A DNA stretch of 30,335 nt from assembly GCA_905213265.1 (NCBI GenBank), contig CAJMHR010000028.1:1-30335 (forward strand), written 5' to 3'. Source of the stretch: an uncultured Collinsella sp. (GTDB lineage Bacteria; Actinomycetota; Coriobacteriia; Coriobacteriales; Coriobacteriaceae). Positions within the stretch are counted from its first letter, which is position 1; every line of letters starts with the position of its first letter. This document shows, piece by piece, positions 10,197 through 17,203 of this stretch. The notes below the pieces were generated by a model. It was not told the origin of the DNA, ran no database searches, and saw only the letters and a list, made by a program, of their open reading frames with translations. The position numbers were made by a program, and so were the translations under genes.

Positions 10197-11267
10197 ATGG
10201 TCCATTTGTCTGACGTGGTGGTGATGAAAGTGTCTAATACCGTTCTCAAACACAAACATGCGACTCGCAACACGTTGGCGCGGAATAGGATGCTCGCGCG
10301 GCTCACGGAGACGACCGAGCAAGGTGCGCTGCTCGCAACGCATGACAACACCGAGCTCATGTGGCTGCGGCGCCATGTTGGAACCAACGATATCGCGGAG
10401 CCCGAGCCTTACCTGTTCTGTTTTCAGCATGATTGGGATGCATTGACGCCGGCGGAGCGAGCGCTGAGGACTATCAAAGGGCTTGCGGAATTTCATCCCG
10501 ATTGGGCGTTTTGGGGCTATGACGCGGCGCTTTTGTGGGGTTTGGAGGTGCCGAATGATCTGCTCGGGCCGCGTTTTCTTGTTAAGACGGGTTGTTCAGT
10601 GACGTTGAGCAGCGGGTGCAGGTTGTTGCGTCCACAGATGGCGGGCGCGCTCGAGCGCGTTGATGGCGTGCGGGTGACGTCGTTTTGGCGCACGGTGGAG
10701 GATTGCTTGCTGCGTGCGCCGTTCTCCTACGGGTTGGCGATTGCCGATTCTGCACTGCGGGCGAAAGGTGTATCACGTGGGGATTTGTGCGAGCGTCTCC
10801 GCGCCGATTGCGAGGACAGGCGCGGGTATCGCAGAGCGCAGGTGATTGCGTCGTATGCGGACGGACTGTCCGAAAACGGCGGCGAGTCTCGGTTCCGAGC
10901 GTTCTTTATTGCATACGGCTTTCCGGTTCCGGAGTTGCAGGTGGAGTTTCGCGATCCGCTCGATTCGAGCCAGGTGTTTCGGGTTGATTATTTCTGGAGG
11001 CTCGAGGACGGGACATGTGTCATCGGCGAGCTTGACGGGAAGGGAAAGTATACCCTGCAGGATGGTAGGGATCGGGAGTCGGTCGATCCATTCGTGGCAG
11101 AGCGTCAGCGGGAATCTCATCTGACAATGCTCGGGCACAAGGTGCTTCGGTTTACATTTGATGAACTCAAGAACCCGGGAAAGCTGGCTGAAAAGATGAG
11201 ACTGGCGGGAATTCCACAGCGGGCCGATCTGGCTGAGGAATGGAGACGCCAGTGGTATGGGTGCTAA
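10197..11267 (+). CDS. AbiEi-like N-terminus with C-terminal DUF559/Vsr-like possible nuclease domain
   Basis: About 356 residues. The first two thirds follow the actinobacterial AbiEi-like pattern seen in type IV antitoxin-like proteins: a short N-terminal part, then ERALRTIKGLAEFHPDWAFW leading to AALLWGLEVP, then a VTSFWRTVEDCLLRAPF block. The C-terminal part, from about residue 230, resembles DUF559/Vsr-type PD-(D/E)XK folds. It has Asp264 in RVDYFW, then ELDGKGKY with Asp280-x-Lys282, and ends in LGHKVLRFTFDEL. Catalysis is inferred, not shown. The start is uncertain: TTG 10173, ATG 10197 and ATG 10224 are in frame and none has a good ribosome site. There is no adjacent AbiEii-like toxin gene. 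Arrays of the 57-bp palindrome lie directly upstream (four units) and downstream (two units). Confidence 0.75.
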   Translation: MVHLSDVVVMKVSNTVLKHKHATRNTLARNRMLARLTETTEQGALLATHDNTELMWLRRHVGTNDIAEPEPYLFCFQHDWDALTPAERALRTIKGLAEFHPDWAFWGYDAALLWGLEVPNDLLGPRFLVKTGCSVTLSSGCRLLRPQMAGALERVDGVRVTSFWRTVEDCLLRAPFSYGLAIADSALRAKGVSRGDLCERLRADCEDRRGYRRAQVIASYADGLSENGGESRFRAFFIAYGFPVPELQVEFRDPLDSSQVFRVDYFWRLEDGTCVIGELDGKGKYTLQDGRDRESVDPFVAERQRESHLTMLGHKVLRFTFDELKNPGKLAEKMRLAGIPQRADLAEEWRRQWYGC

Positions 11268-11308
11268 GGGGTGCAACTGACGCGAATGTGGTTGTTCCTG
11301 CCGAGTTT

Positions 11309-11445
11309 GTCTCGATCTGCAACAACAAGGGACCGTTTGGCCTCGTAACTGTTACAGATTGAGACGGAAGGTTGGCGGCTGCCGAAAGATCTCGATCTGT
11401 AACATCAAGGGGCCCAATAACCCTGTACCTGTTACAGATCGAGAC
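11309..11445. repeat. Array 3 of the 57-bp palindromic repeat (2 units, 80-bp period)
   Basis: Units lie at 11309-11365 and 11389-11445, starts exactly 80 bp apart. The second unit has arms matching except at the outermost pair (atctcgatctgtaac against gttacagatcgagac). The 23-bp spacer resembles the third spacer of array 2 (both contain AGGTTGG and end CCGAAAG). The array begins 42 bases after the AbiEi/DUF559-like gene and lies upstream of the amidohydrolase gene. Confidence 0.93.
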
Positions 11446-11594
11446 ATTCCCCTGATGTTGCTGGGGTGGGGCTGCAACGTATTCCGTTCCCCACATCCCC
11501 TCTTCCCTCCGTTAACCGATATGCTCGACTTTAGGTCGCTGCATTAGGTAATAATGGACAAATGTTCAAGTTAATCGTGAGGGAGGAGCTCGAT

Positions 11595-12965
11595 ATGGCG
11601 TCTGCCGATCGTTCCACGTTGTTTATCAATGCGACCATTCTGGATGGTTCGGAGCATATGGAGCCGCAACCCGATATGGCCGTGACTGTTGAGCGCGGCG
11701 TCATCACCTGGATGGGGCCGAGTGCTGTGGCGCAGGCGCCCGCGGGTGCCGAGGTTATCGACCTGGGTGGTGCGTATCTCATGCCCGGTCTCATCAATAT
11801 GCACGTGCACCTGTGCGGTTCGGGCAAGCCGGTTTCGGCGGGCGATGCGGGTGCGTTGATGAAGAAGCTCGATAACCCCGTGGGGCGCGCCATCGTGCGC
11901 CATATTCTTAAGGGCAGCGCCCAACAACAACTGGCAAGCGGCGTGACCACGGTGCGCGGCGCGGGCGACCCACTGTTTGCCGATCTGGCCGTGCGCGATG
12001 CTATCGATGCCGGCAAGTATCAAGGTCCTCGCCTGGTGGCGCCGGGAACGGGCGTCACGGTTCCGGGCGGCCATGGTGCGGGCTTGTTCGCCCAGGTGGC
12101 AAACAGTCCCGCCGAGGCAGCCGAACAGGTGCGCGACCTGTATGCGCGCGGTGCCGACGTCATTAAGCTGTTCGTAACGGGCGGCGTGTTCGACGCGACC
12201 GAGGTGGGCGAGCCGGGCGTGCTGCGTATGCCGGTGGAGGTTGCCGCGGCGGCGTGCAAGGCTGCGCACGAGGTGGGCCTGCCGGTTATGGCCCATGTCG
12301 AGAGCACCGAAGGCGTGAAGGCCGCGCTTGAGGCCGGCGTTGACACGATCGAGCACGGTGCCCCGATGACTCCTGAGATCTTGGAACTGTACCGCGGCGC
12401 CGCGGGCACGCAGCTTGAGGATCGCGCGCCCAGCGTTACCTGCACTATCAGCCCGGCGCTGCCGTTTGTATTGCTCGACCCGAAAAAGACCCATTCGACC
12501 GATACGCAAAAGAAGAACGGCGACATCGTGTGCTCGGGCATTATCGAGAGCGCCCGTGCCGCACTGGAAGCTGGCGTTAAGGTGGGCCTGGGCACGGACT
12601 CGAGCTGCCCGTTCGTGACGCAGTACGACATGTGGCGTGAGGTGGCCTATTTTGCCAAGCATGTCGGCGTGAGCAACGCCTTCGCACTGCATACGGCTAC
12701 GCAAGTCAACGCCGAGCTGCTGGGGCTGGACGGCGAGACTGGCACAATCGAGTGCGGCAAGGCCGCCGATATCTTGGTGACGCGCAAGAACCCGCTCGAT
12801 GACCTGTGCGCACTGCGTGAGCCGACGCACGTGATGTGCCGTGGCGATTTGGTGCGCAAGCTCAAGGTGAAGCGTATTCCCGAGGTGGACGCCGAGCTCG
12901 ACGCGATTATGGCCATGCCAGCCGAAGCGCTTGCCGAGGAGCTGGCCCGCGACGGCGTGGCGTAG
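11595..12965 (+). CDS. Amidohydrolase-family metal-dependent hydrolase (imidazolonepropionase/prolidase-like)
   Basis: A 456-residue amidohydrolase with a complete binuclear-type metal site: HVH at residues 70-72, a probable carboxylated lysine Lys191 (VIKLFVTGG), His234 (MAHVES), His254 (IEHG) and Asp335 (GTDSS). This order is typical of the branch containing imidazolonepropionase-like and Xaa-Pro dipeptidase-like enzymes, so the substrate is probably a cyclic amide or N-acyl/peptidyl compound, but it cannot be read from sequence. No signal peptide is present. The start is set at 11595 because GGGAGGAG precedes it with good spacing; an in-frame ATG at 11562 would add 11 residues without a ribosome site. 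No histidine-degradation genes are nearby, which argues against hutI. It ends at a bidirectional terminator. Confidence 0.88.
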   Translation: MASADRSTLFINATILDGSEHMEPQPDMAVTVERGVITWMGPSAVAQAPAGAEVIDLGGAYLMPGLINMHVHLCGSGKPVSAGDAGALMKKLDNPVGRAIVRHILKGSAQQQLASGVTTVRGAGDPLFADLAVRDAIDAGKYQGPRLVAPGTGVTVPGGHGAGLFAQVANSPAEAAEQVRDLYARGADVIKLFVTGGVFDATEVGEPGVLRMPVEVAAAACKAAHEVGLPVMAHVESTEGVKAALEAGVDTIEHGAPMTPEILELYRGAAGTQLEDRAPSVTCTISPALPFVLLDPKKTHSTDTQKKNGDIVCSGIIESARAALEAGVKVGLGTDSSCPFVTQYDMWREVAYFAKHVGVSNAFALHTATQVNAELLGLDGETGTIECGKAADILVTRKNPLDDLCALREPTHVMCRGDLVRKLKVKRIPEVDAELDAIMAMPAEALAEELARDGVA

Positions 12966-12998
12966 ACGAGACAAAGGGACAGCTCCGTTGCCGCATAC

Positions 12999-13036
12999 AA
13001 AAAGCCGAGGTCTCAACACGAGGCCTCGGCTTTTTT
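12999..13036. terminator. Bidirectional terminator between amidohydrolase and zinc-ribbon genes
   Basis: GCCGAGG (13004-13010) pairs with CCTCGGC (13024-13030), flanked by five A residues on the left and six T residues on the right. It can therefore end transcripts from both converging genes. Confidence 0.88.
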
Positions 13037-13058
13037 ATCGAACAAATACTTAAGATTT

Positions 13059-13086
13059 GGGACAAACAAACCTGATTTATTTGTCC
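13059..13086. repeat. Small inverted repeat after the zinc-ribbon gene
   Basis: Perfect 8-bp arms, GGGACAAA at 13059-13066 and TTTGTCCC at 13079-13086, enclose a 12-base AT-rich loop. It lies 12 bases beyond the stop of the minus-strand gene and may help its termination. The GGGAC/GTCCC edges recall other intergenic elements in the window. Confidence 0.5.
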
Positions 13087-13098
13087 CGCGTGCGGGCG

Positions 13099-13572
13099 CT
13101 AGGAGCGCGTTTCCATCTTGGCGTGGCACTTGGGGCAGGTGACGCGGATCTTGCCTTTGCCCTTGGGGACGGAGAGCATCTGGCCACAGTTGGGGCACTT
13201 GAGGTATGCCGTGGTCTTGCGGCCCTTCCACATCTTCTTAGCCGTGCGTTTGGCACGCTCAAAGTCCTCCTTGCTGGTGCCGGCCGCGCGTGAGGTGCTG
13301 GCCGCTGCAGCGCCGCCACCCAAACTGGCGACGAACTTGCCCAAGCCGGGGACATTGGCGGTCGCAGCGACAAAGGCCTCGTTCTCCTTGCGACGTGCAT
13401 CGGTATTTTTGGACAGGCCGCGCAGCACGCCAATCACGATGACGGCGATGGCAATCCAGCTGAGCCACTGGATGCGGGCCATCGATCCGATCATTGCGAT
13501 GACGATGCCGACAAAACCCATCACGATGGTGAGCTCGTCGGCGCCATTGCGACCCTTCATAAAGTCATTCAT
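13099..13572 (-). CDS. Small membrane protein with C-terminal zinc ribbon
   Basis: 157 residues. Two hydrophobic segments (about 14-31 and 36-53) form a helical hairpin, followed by a charged and Ala/Gly-rich linker and a basic stretch (about 107-119). The C-terminal zinc ribbon has CPNC at 126-129 and CPKC at 146-149. The arrangement puts the ribbon on one side of the membrane, probably the cytoplasm. The start at 13572 has AAAGG eight bases upstream; an upstream in-frame ATG at 13602 lacks one. The family is not one I can name and the function is unknown. Such ribbons commonly serve protein-protein or nucleic-acid contacts. It faces the amidohydrolase gene across a shared terminator. Confidence 0.82.
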   Translation of the reverse strand: MNDFMKGRNGADELTIVMGFVGIVIAMIGSMARIQWLSWIAIAVIVIGVLRGLSKNTDARRKENEAFVAATANVPGLGKFVASLGGGAAAASTSRAAGTSKEDFERAKRTAKKMWKGRKTTAYLKCPNCGQMLSVPKGKGKIRVTCPKCHAKMETRS

Positions 13573-13644
13573 GCAAATTGCCTTTCGTTCGATATACTGC
13601 ACGCTTTTATACCCGATTTAGAGCAAGGGGGACAGGTTAATCTG

Positions 13645-13746
13645 CACCAAGGTGGTGCAAACATACCTGTCCCCGGAACACCAAGGTGGTGCAAACATAC
13701 CTGTCCCCGGAACACCAAGACGGTGCAAAGAAGTCTGTCCCCAATG
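13645..13746. repeat. 34-bp tandem repeat, three copies
   Basis: Copies lie at 13645-13678, 13679-13712 and 13713-13746. The first two are identical (beginning CACCAAGGTGGTGCAAAC and ending CTGTCCCCGGAA); the third has diverged. Each contains the palindrome CACCaaGGTG. A reverse-oriented partial copy (GGGGACAGGTTAATCTGCAC) directly precedes the first, so the set can also fold as a hairpin. A similar GGGGACAGGTTGGTTTGCAC occurs at 23255. It separates the csoR 3' end from the zinc-ribbon gene promoter. Confidence 0.9.
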
Positions 13747-13752
13747 CCCCAA

Positions 13753-14025
13753 TTACTTGGAGAGCTTGTCGACGACACGTTCGATCTCGGCGAGCTTGGC
13801 GGCTTTGAGGTCTTCGTCGCCTGATTCAATTGCCGAGGTCACGCAACCCTCAATGTGAGCCTTGAGCACATCGGCGTTAATGCGCGCGAGGAGCGCCTGT
13901 GTGGCCATGAGCTGCGTGGAAATATCGACGCAGTAGCGGTCCTCCTCGACCATCCGCAAGATGCCGTCGATCTGGCCGCGTGCCGTCTTGAGCATGCGGG
14001 TCACCGATTTATGGTCTGCCATCAT
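13753..14025 (-). CDS. csoR: Copper-sensing repressor of the CsoR family
   Basis: A 90-residue helical repressor of the CsoR/RcnR family. The Cu(I) ligand set is present as Cys32, His57 and Cys61 (the C...HxxxC pattern, in DRYCVDIS and KAHIEGCV). This set marks true copper sensors rather than nickel or persulfide relatives. The start is chosen at 14025 (tandem ATG codons) because GAGGA lies six bases upstream. Reading further to 14127 would translate through a palindromic repeat and is rejected. It is the last gene of copA-copZ-csoR on the minus strand and probably represses the operon through the dyad at 16931-16947. A 67-bp palindrome sits between copZ and csoR. Confidence 0.93.
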   Translation of the reverse strand: MMADHKSVTRMLKTARGQIDGILRMVEEDRYCVDISTQLMATQALLARINADVLKAHIEGCVTSAIESGDEDLKAAKLAEIERVVDKLSK

Positions 14026-14067
14026 GGCAGGTCCTCGTTTCTGGTCGATTTTCCGGATGCCCCCGTC

Positions 14068-14134
14068 AGTTGCGGTGAAATACGGACTGTTTAAAGGCCT
14101 AGGGCGGCTCAACAGTCCGTATTTCACCGCAACT
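14068..14134. repeat. 67-bp palindromic element, copy 1 (perfect 24-bp arms)
   Basis: Arms at 14068-14091 and 14111-14134 are perfectly complementary over 24 bp. The left arm begins AGTTGCGGTGAAATACGGAC. The loop is 19 bases and contains GCGGCTC. It lies between copZ and csoR. A second, slightly diverged copy of the same length is at 23286-23352. Confidence 0.95.
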
Positions 14135-14160
14135 TCTGAGGATTGAGTGGGCGGCGTCTG

Positions 14161-14382
14161 CTACGCGGCGGTCACCGAAAGGGCGTGAAACTTCTCGCCG
14201 GCGCCCTCGACGGCGGCGGCGAGCTGCTCGGCGGTCACGGTGTCGGCGCACTCCACCTGGACAGTCTGGGTCTCGTGATCGGCGTCGGCATCGGTCACGC
14301 CGACCACGTTGAGCAGCGCGGTCTCGACGGTGGCATCGCAATGGCCGCACATAAGGCCGGAAGTCTTGATTGTGTAACGCAT
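14161..14382 (-). CDS. copZ: CopZ-like copper chaperone (HMA domain)
   Basis: A 73-residue single heavy-metal-associated domain. The metal-binding cysteines are Cys12 and Cys15 in GLMCGHCDATVE; the usual GMTCxxC is here GLMCGHC, a mild variation of the residues before the first Cys. Small proteins of this kind carry Cu(I) to the exporter CopA and to CsoR in the cytoplasm. The start at 14382 has AGAGGA upstream. An in-frame extension to 14493 has no ribosome site and unrelated sequence, and is rejected. It lies 147 bases after copA on the same strand and before csoR, which fits a copper-resistance operon. Confidence 0.93.
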   Translation of the reverse strand: MRYTIKTSGLMCGHCDATVETALLNVVGVTDADADHETQTVQVECADTVTAEQLAAAVEGAGEKFHALSVTAA

Positions 14383-14529
14383 GGGTATTCCTCTCTGTTG
14401 TGTCGGCTTTCCCAGGCACCCGACCTTGACCTTCAAGCCGTCGCTCGCGTACCAAAGTACGCGTCGCTCCTCTTTCAGGTCAATCTCGGGCACCTGGAAA
14501 ACCCGTTCTAAATGGACTTAATGGTGAGC

Positions 14530-16872
14530 TTATTTTGCCACTTTTGGCTTAAAGGATTTTAAGCGCAGAGCGTTGCTTACGACGCACACGCTCGACAGGC
14601 TCATGGCGGCGGCGCCAAACATCGGCGAGAGTTGCCAACCGGTGAGGGGGAAGAACACGCCCGCCGCCAGCGGAATGCCGATGCCGTTGTAGAACAGCGC
14701 CCAGAACAGGTCCTGCTTGATGTTGCGAATTGTGGCGCGCGACAGCTCGATGGCACGGGTGACGTCCATGAGGTCGCTGCGCATGAGTACCACGTCGGCG
14801 CCCTCCTTGGCGATGTCGGCGCCGGTGCCGATAGCAAGGCCCACGTCGGCGCGCGCTAGGGCGGGGGAGTCGTTGATGCCGTCGCCTACCATGGCGACCT
14901 TGCCGCCCACATCCTGCAGCTCGCGGACGTGGCGCTCCTTGTCGGCAGGGAGGACGTCGGCGATGACCTGTTCGCTGCTCAGCCCCACGCGGCGGGCGAT
15001 GGCCACGGCCGTCACGCGGTTGTCGCCGGTGAGCATGCGCACGTCGACGCCAAGCGAGCGCAGTGCGGCGATGGCCTCGGCGCTCGTCTCTTTGACCTCA
15101 TCCGCCACGGCGATGGTACCGACAAGCTCGCTGTTCTTGGCAAAGAACAGCGGTGTCTTGCCCTCGGCGGCGAGCTGTTCGGCAAGACCCGCGGGCACGG
15201 TAACGCCCAGCTCGTTCATCAGGCGCATATTGCCGGCGGCAATGGCGTTTTGCCCCTCGCGCGCCGTAACGCCACGACCAGGCACGGCGGCAAAGTCCTC
15301 GACCGTGCGCGCGACAATTCCGCGCGTCTCGCACTCGGCCATAATCGCCTCGGCCAGCGGGTGCTCGCTCGAGCGCTCCAACGCGGCAGCGAGTTTCAGT
15401 AACGCCTTTTCACTCATAGTGGGCGAGCCGTCGGCGCGCGCGGCAACCACAATGTCGGTCACGGCAGGCTTGCCGCGGGTGACGGTGCCCGTCTTATCGA
15501 GCACCACGGTGCCCACGCTGCGCAGGTTCTCCAACGCCTCGGCGCTCTTGAACAGAATGCCCATCTCGGCGCCCTTGCCGGTGCCGACCATAATGGCGAC
15601 GGGCGTGGCCAGGCCCAGCGCGCACGGGCAGCTGATTACCAGCACGGCCACGGCGGAGGTGAGCGCTTCGTTGATGCTTCCGGTCAGCACCATCCACGCC
15701 ACAAAAGTTACGGCAGAGATTACAAACACCACGGGCACGAACACGCCGGCGACCTTGTCGGCCATGCGGGCGATGGGCGCCTTGGTGGCGTTGGCGTCCT
15801 CGACGAGCTGGATAATCTTGGCGAGCGACGTGTCGGCGCCCACACGCGTAGCGCGGAAGGTAAACGATCCGGTGCGGTTGACGGTGGCGGCGTTGACGGT
15901 GTCGCCGGCGGTCTTCTCCACGGGGATAGACTCGCCGGTCAGCGCACTTTCGTCCACGGCCGAAGCGCCCTCGAGTACGACGCCGTCGACAGGGATGGAC
16001 TCGCCGGGGCGCACACGCAGCACCTGGCCGGGAAGGATGGCGTCGACGTCCACAGCGGTCTCGGTGCCGTCGTCGGCCACGATGGTCGCGGTCTTGGGCG
16101 CCAGGTCGATGAGCGCCTCGATGGCGCCGCCGGTCTTGGACTTGCTGCGCGTCTCGAGGTATTTGCCCACGGTGACCAGCGACAGGATCGTGCCGGCGCT
16201 CTCAAAATACAGATTGTCCATGCCCGTCATCATGGCCTCGTGGACCTGGCCCGCGGCCAGCTGGTCGGCCATGATAAACATGGCGTAGAGCGACCAGGCG
16301 ATGGACGCGGTGGCGCCGACGGCGATGAGGGCGTCCATGGTGGGCGCGCCGTGCGCGAGTGATTTAAACCCGTTGATAAAGTACGCGTCGTTGACGTAGA
16401 CGATGGGGATGAGCAGGACGAGCTCGGTGAGCGCGAGCGTCATGCTGTGGGTGTGGTCGGTGAAGACGCCGGGCAGTGGCCAACCGAGCATGTGCCCCAT
16501 GCCTATGTAGAACAGCGGGATGAGGAAGATGATCGAGATGATGAGGCGGGTGCGCATGGCGGAGGCGGCGGCCTCCAGCTTTTTGGTGGGCGACTCCATA
16601 TGGGCGGCGCCGGACCTGGCTTGCGCACTGCCGTTTGAGCCGGCGGCACCGGTGCCCGCGTCGACGGGTGAGGCCGAGTAGCCCGCGCGATCGACGGCGG
16701 TGCAGATGTCATCGGGGGTGACCTGCGCGGGGTCGTAGTCGACCAGCATGGAGCCGGCAAGCAGGTTGACCGCGACGCTTTGGACGCCGTCGAGCTTGCT
16801 CACGGCGCGGTCCACATGCGCCTGGCAGGCGGCGCACGTCATGCCGCCCACGTCGAACTTATCTTGAGCCAT
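14530..16872 (-). CDS. copA: Copper-exporting P1B-type ATPase
   Basis: A 780-residue inner-membrane Cu(I) exporter. It has one N-terminal HMA domain with GMTCAAC (Cys13, Cys16), a linker with a low-complexity stretch, then the ATPase core. The membrane metal site CPC is at 415-417, the phosphorylated aspartate is Asp459 in DKTGT, SEHPLAEA is the nucleotide-domain HP motif, and GDGINDSPALARADVGLAIG is the hinge. The last helices carry YNGIG and MSLSSVCVVSNALRL, which with CPC specify Cu(I) (subclass P1B-1). The start at 16872 is supported by AAAGGAG; an ATG at 16914 is in frame but falls close to the predicted transcription start. It is the first gene of copA-copZ-csoR and is driven by a promoter overlapped by a CsoR-type dyad. 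Confidence 0.97.
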   Translation of the reverse strand: MAQDKFDVGGMTCAACQAHVDRAVSKLDGVQSVAVNLLAGSMLVDYDPAQVTPDDICTAVDRAGYSASPVDAGTGAAGSNGSAQARSGAAHMESPTKKLEAAASAMRTRLIISIIFLIPLFYIGMGHMLGWPLPGVFTDHTHSMTLALTELVLLIPIVYVNDAYFINGFKSLAHGAPTMDALIAVGATASIAWSLYAMFIMADQLAAGQVHEAMMTGMDNLYFESAGTILSLVTVGKYLETRSKSKTGGAIEALIDLAPKTATIVADDGTETAVDVDAILPGQVLRVRPGESIPVDGVVLEGASAVDESALTGESIPVEKTAGDTVNAATVNRTGSFTFRATRVGADTSLAKIIQLVEDANATKAPIARMADKVAGVFVPVVFVISAVTFVAWMVLTGSINEALTSAVAVLVISCPCALGLATPVAIMVGTGKGAEMGILFKSAEALENLRSVGTVVLDKTGTVTRGKPAVTDIVVAARADGSPTMSEKALLKLAAALERSSEHPLAEAIMAECETRGIVARTVEDFAAVPGRGVTAREGQNAIAAGNMRLMNELGVTVPAGLAEQLAAEGKTPLFFAKNSELVGTIAVADEVKETSAEAIAALRSLGVDVRMLTGDNRVTAVAIARRVGLSSEQVIADVLPADKERHVRELQDVGGKVAMVGDGINDSPALARADVGLAIGTGADIAKEGADVVLMRSDLMDVTRAIELSRATIRNIKQDLFWALFYNGIGIPLAAGVFFPLTGWQLSPMFGAAAMSLSSVCVVSNALRLKSFKPKVAK

Positions 16873-16919
16873 GGCTTCTCCTTTCTGTGACGTAGTGTCG
16901 GAAATGTTAACCATCCGAT

Positions 16920-16950
16920 ACTATATACCCATACCCCCTGGGGGTGTCTA
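16920..16950 (-). promoter_or_regulatory. copA promoter with CsoR-type operator in the spacer
   Basis: On the minus strand TAGACA (16945-16950) and TATATA (16922-16927) form a -35/-10 pair with a 17-bp spacer. Between them lies the dyad ATACCCCCTGGGGGTGT (16931-16947 on the plus strand, perfect core ACCCCCTGGGGGT), which matches the GC-rich dyads bound by CsoR. A repressor bound there would block polymerase and be released by Cu(I). Confidence 0.8.
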
Positions 16951-17024
16951 GTAATAGTTGGAATGTATGACTTTTCATTACAGATGAGGGTGGTTGGTTG
17001 GCCGATGGACCGTCCCAACCAATC

Positions 17025-17161
17025 ATCTCAATCTGTAACATCTGAGGACCGTTTTGCCTGCTAGATGTTACAGATTGAGATGTTGTCTCGCGGGGTTGGG
17101 GTTTGTCTCGTTCTGTAACATCTAGACCTGTATCTGCCGAGCTAGTGTTTCAGATCGAGAC
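17025..17161. repeat. Array 4 of the 57-bp palindromic repeat (2 units, 80-bp period)
   Basis: Units lie at 17025-17081 and 17105-17161, starts exactly 80 bp apart. The first has perfect 15-bp arms (atctcaatctgtaac and gttacagattgagat); the second has two mismatches. One period further upstream, at 16945-16990, gtctag...attacagatgag may be a decayed third unit, about 9 bp short. The array lies between the copA promoter and the 3' end of the kinase gene. Confidence 0.92.
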
Positions 17162-17203
17162 AATTGCCGGGGAGGGGTCCCGTCACGGCAAGACGCCCAC
17201 CGC

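Noticed and set aside
10197..11267. Complete type IV toxin-antitoxin (AbiE) system
   Set aside because: Only the AbiEi-like N-terminal pattern is present. No nucleotidyltransferase toxin gene (AbiEii) is next to it, and the C-terminus is nuclease-like instead.
11571..13019. 482-codon minus-strand frame opposite the amidohydrolase gene
   Set aside because: The plus strand carries all amidohydrolase metal ligands and a good ribosome site. The antisense frame shows no family features.
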